Shown here piece by piece: positions 61,303 through 62,550 of a stretch of 62,550 nt of DNA (positions within the stretch are counted from its first letter, which is position 1; every line of letters begins with the position of its first letter). A program made the position numbers and the translations under genes. The notes under the pieces were generated by a model that had not been told where the DNA came from, did not search any database, and worked only from the letters and a program-made list of their open reading frames with translations. This stretch comes from Alphaproteobacteria bacterium (lineage in GTDB: Bacteria > Pseudomonadota > Alphaproteobacteria > Acetobacterales > Acetobacteraceae), in assembly GCA_017307285.1 (NCBI GenBank), contig JAFKFI010000059.1, positions 1-62,550 on the forward strand, read 5' to 3'.

Positions 61303-62550
61303 TCACAGACCGAGCCCCCGGTTGCGGCCGAAGCCCCAGTCGATCCCGCCATCCGCGCGGGCGACGCCGGAGACGTGGCGGCCGAGCTGCTTTTCGAGCG
61401 TGGGCGTCCAGGGCACGAGTTGGAAACCGAGGCCGTCGTCGATCATGGCGAAGCGGCCGGAGGCGAGCGCGAAGCGCTGCCGATAGGTCCCGGCGACATA
61501 CTCGCCCGTCGCCGCGCCATTGAACGGCTGGCCGGTTTCGGCGGCGAGCCGCTCGCCTAGCGCCTCCACCTCCCGCCGTCGAAGCGTTCCGATCAGGCCG
61601 GAGGCGAACACGATTCCCCGCGCCTGTCGGTCGGCGAGGCCCTGCTCGATGAGCTGGTCCGCCCGGCGATCCATCGTCTCGCGGACCTCGGCGCCGAAGC
61701 CGGCTTGGCCGAGCGTCACCGGATCGCGCGCGACCGCCTGGCGATCGAGCCAGGTTGCGCCGCTCGCCGTCACCTGGTCTTCGATGGCGAGGTCGGAACG
61801 CACCGCAATGGCGACGCGACGCCGGCCTTGCGCGTCGTCGAATTTGCGCAACTCGACGATGGAGCCCGGCGCGCTGTCGCCGGCGGCCTCGAGATCGGGA
61901 AGCTTGATGTGGTGGGTCCGCCCGTCGACACCGTCGACGACAGCGTAGGCCGTACCCTTCAGCTCATCGTCGAGGCCGCGATCGACCAGGCGCCCGATGA
62001 TCGGGACATCCAGGCTCTCGCCAGCGAGCACATAGCTCGCCGCGGCACGCTCGATGCCACGCTCGGTCAGGCTGCGGTGGATGCGCTTGATGATGTCGCC
62101 GCGCTCGCCGAGCTCACGCAAGGTCGTCTCCGCGGCCGAGTCCATCGTCCACTGACCCGGCCCGAGCTGGTGCGCGAGACCGAGACTCTCCAGACGCCGC
62201 AATCGCCCGACCTTGAGCGCTTCGAACGGATCAGGCTGGCGTCCCGCGGCCGGTGCGACGTCGATGACGCCGTGTCGATCGGCATCGCGGGCGAGCTGCC
62301 GGTCGAGTTGGGTCCAGCGCTCGGCGTCGACCTGGCGCTCGAGCGCGCGACGGATGTCGAGATCGCTGCGCAGCCCCAGCTCTTGCGTCACCAGGTCCTG
62401 AGCCCGGGCACGCATCCCCTCCTTGATGTAGTCGCGCGAAATGACGAGGTCCTGGCCGTCGTCGGCGACGCCGCGCACGATGATGTGGACGTGGGGATGC
62501 TGCGTATTCCAGTGATCGACGGCGACCCAATCGAGCTTGGTGCCGAGATC
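61303..62550 (-). CDS. Relaxase (RlxS/TraI-like with DUF3363), C-terminal 415 aa; cut by window edge
   Basis: The first visible residues carry HPHVHIIVRG (near 62500), the metal-binding histidine motif III of MOB-P relaxases. The rest is a long domain of DUF3363 type seen in alphaproteobacterial relaxases (KVGRLRRLESLGLAHQLGPG; GFGAEVRETMDRRADQLIEQ). The nicking tyrosine lies outside the window. It heads the transfer operon. Confidence 0.88.
   Translation of the reverse strand, partial: DLGTKLDWVAVDHWNTQHPHVHIIVRGVADDGQDLVISRDYIKEGMRARAQDLVTQELGLRSDLDIRRALERQVDAERWTQLDRQLARDADRHGVIDVAPAAGRQPDPFEALKVGRLRRLESLGLAHQLGPGQWTMDSAAETTLRELGERGDIIKRIHRSLTERGIERAAASYVLAGESLDVPIIGRLVDRGLDDELKGTAYAVVDGVDGRTHHIKLPDLEAAGDSAPGSIVELRKFDDAQGRRRVAIAVRSDLAIEDQVTASGATWLDRQAVARDPVTLGQAGFGAEVRETMDRRADQLIEQGLADRQARGIVFASGLIGTLRRREVEALGERLAAETGQPFNGAATGEYVAGTYRQRFALASGRFAMIDDGLGFQLVPWTPTLEKQLGRHVSGVARADGGIDWGFGRNRGLGL

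Larger units (their letters stand above)
36692..62550. mobile_element. Integrative conjugative element, partial (left boundary uncertain; continues past the right edge)
   Basis: A complete set of RP4/MPF-T transfer genes (relaxase, traG, trbB-I) and metal-resistance cargo lies beside a tRNA junction, and the left 36 kb is ordinary chromosome-type content. No plasmid replication gene is seen. Similar relaxase-traG-copG-trb-DUF2274-LysR layouts are known in Tn4371-like elements. The left edge is somewhere between 36311 and 36991; the integrase and right edge are not in the window. Confidence 0.72.

Noticed and set aside
1-62550. CRISPR arrays, rRNA genes and riboswitches
   Set aside because: I scanned for regular direct repeats with spacers, rRNA-like conserved stretches and known riboswitch cores and saw none; only short tandem or inverted repeats were found.

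Overview
The window is GC-rich and its families point to an alphaproteobacterium: RP4-type trb transfer genes in the alphaproteobacterial arrangement (relaxase, traG, copG, trbB-I, DUF2274, LysR), a zf-CHCC protein next to polA, and many family III CoA-transferases. I cannot place it below class; Rhodospirillales or Sphingomonadales are the likeliest.

Positions 1-36230 look chromosomal. At the far left an IS630-type element has cut a short-chain dehydrogenase gene. An efflux block follows (HlyD plus FUSC, an MFS carrier, a second FUSC), then a two-lobed retropepsin-like protease and a small winged-helix/HPD protein. Next come a dienelactone hydrolase, a DHA2 exporter and an orphan acyl-CoA carboxyltransferase. 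From 11.9 to 32.1 kb lies a catabolic neighbourhood with three enoyl-CoA hydratase-like proteins, three CoA-transferases, a Rieske oxygenase, a flavin monooxygenase-like protein, two short-chain dehydrogenases, an HCCA-isomerase-like protein, an amidase, an M20 peptidase, a MaoC-like hotdog protein and thioesterase, VOC, SMP-30, MFS and ABC substrate-binding genes. Together they look like uptake, ring or chain oxidation, CoA activation and beta-oxidation-type steps, but the substrate cannot be read from the sequence. polA and a zf-CHCC gene close this part.

Positions 36270-36990 are a junction. A tRNA-Arg(CCG) gene is cut after its anticodon arm, about 260 bp of unusual repeat-bearing DNA follows, then a complete tRNA-Arg(CCG), then a relic resembling the 3' end of initiator tRNA-Met. 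I read this as the edge of an integrative element.

Positions 36992-62550 are the inside of a conjugative element that runs past the right edge. Cargo comes first: an arsenic operon (arsR, two unrelated arsC types, acr3, arsH), then a metal unit (HMA chaperone, P1B-ATPase, MFS) and a MerR/thioredoxin/CcdA-like/GDCCVxC unit. The last two sit behind near-identical MerR-type promoters, so one MerR protein probably controls both. A LysR gene separates the cargo from the transfer operon, which is read right to left: relaxase, traG, copG, trbBCDEJKLFGI, DUF2274, with ATGA-type overlaps throughout the trb part.

The most interesting item is a two-gene cassette inserted in the transfer operon between copG and trbB: a ComF-like phosphoribosyltransferase followed by a SLOG-like nucleotide-binding domain fused to a HigA-type helix-turn-helix. 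It has its own promoter with a dyad placed like an operator. It looks like a self-regulated stability, defence or signalling module riding on the conjugation genes.
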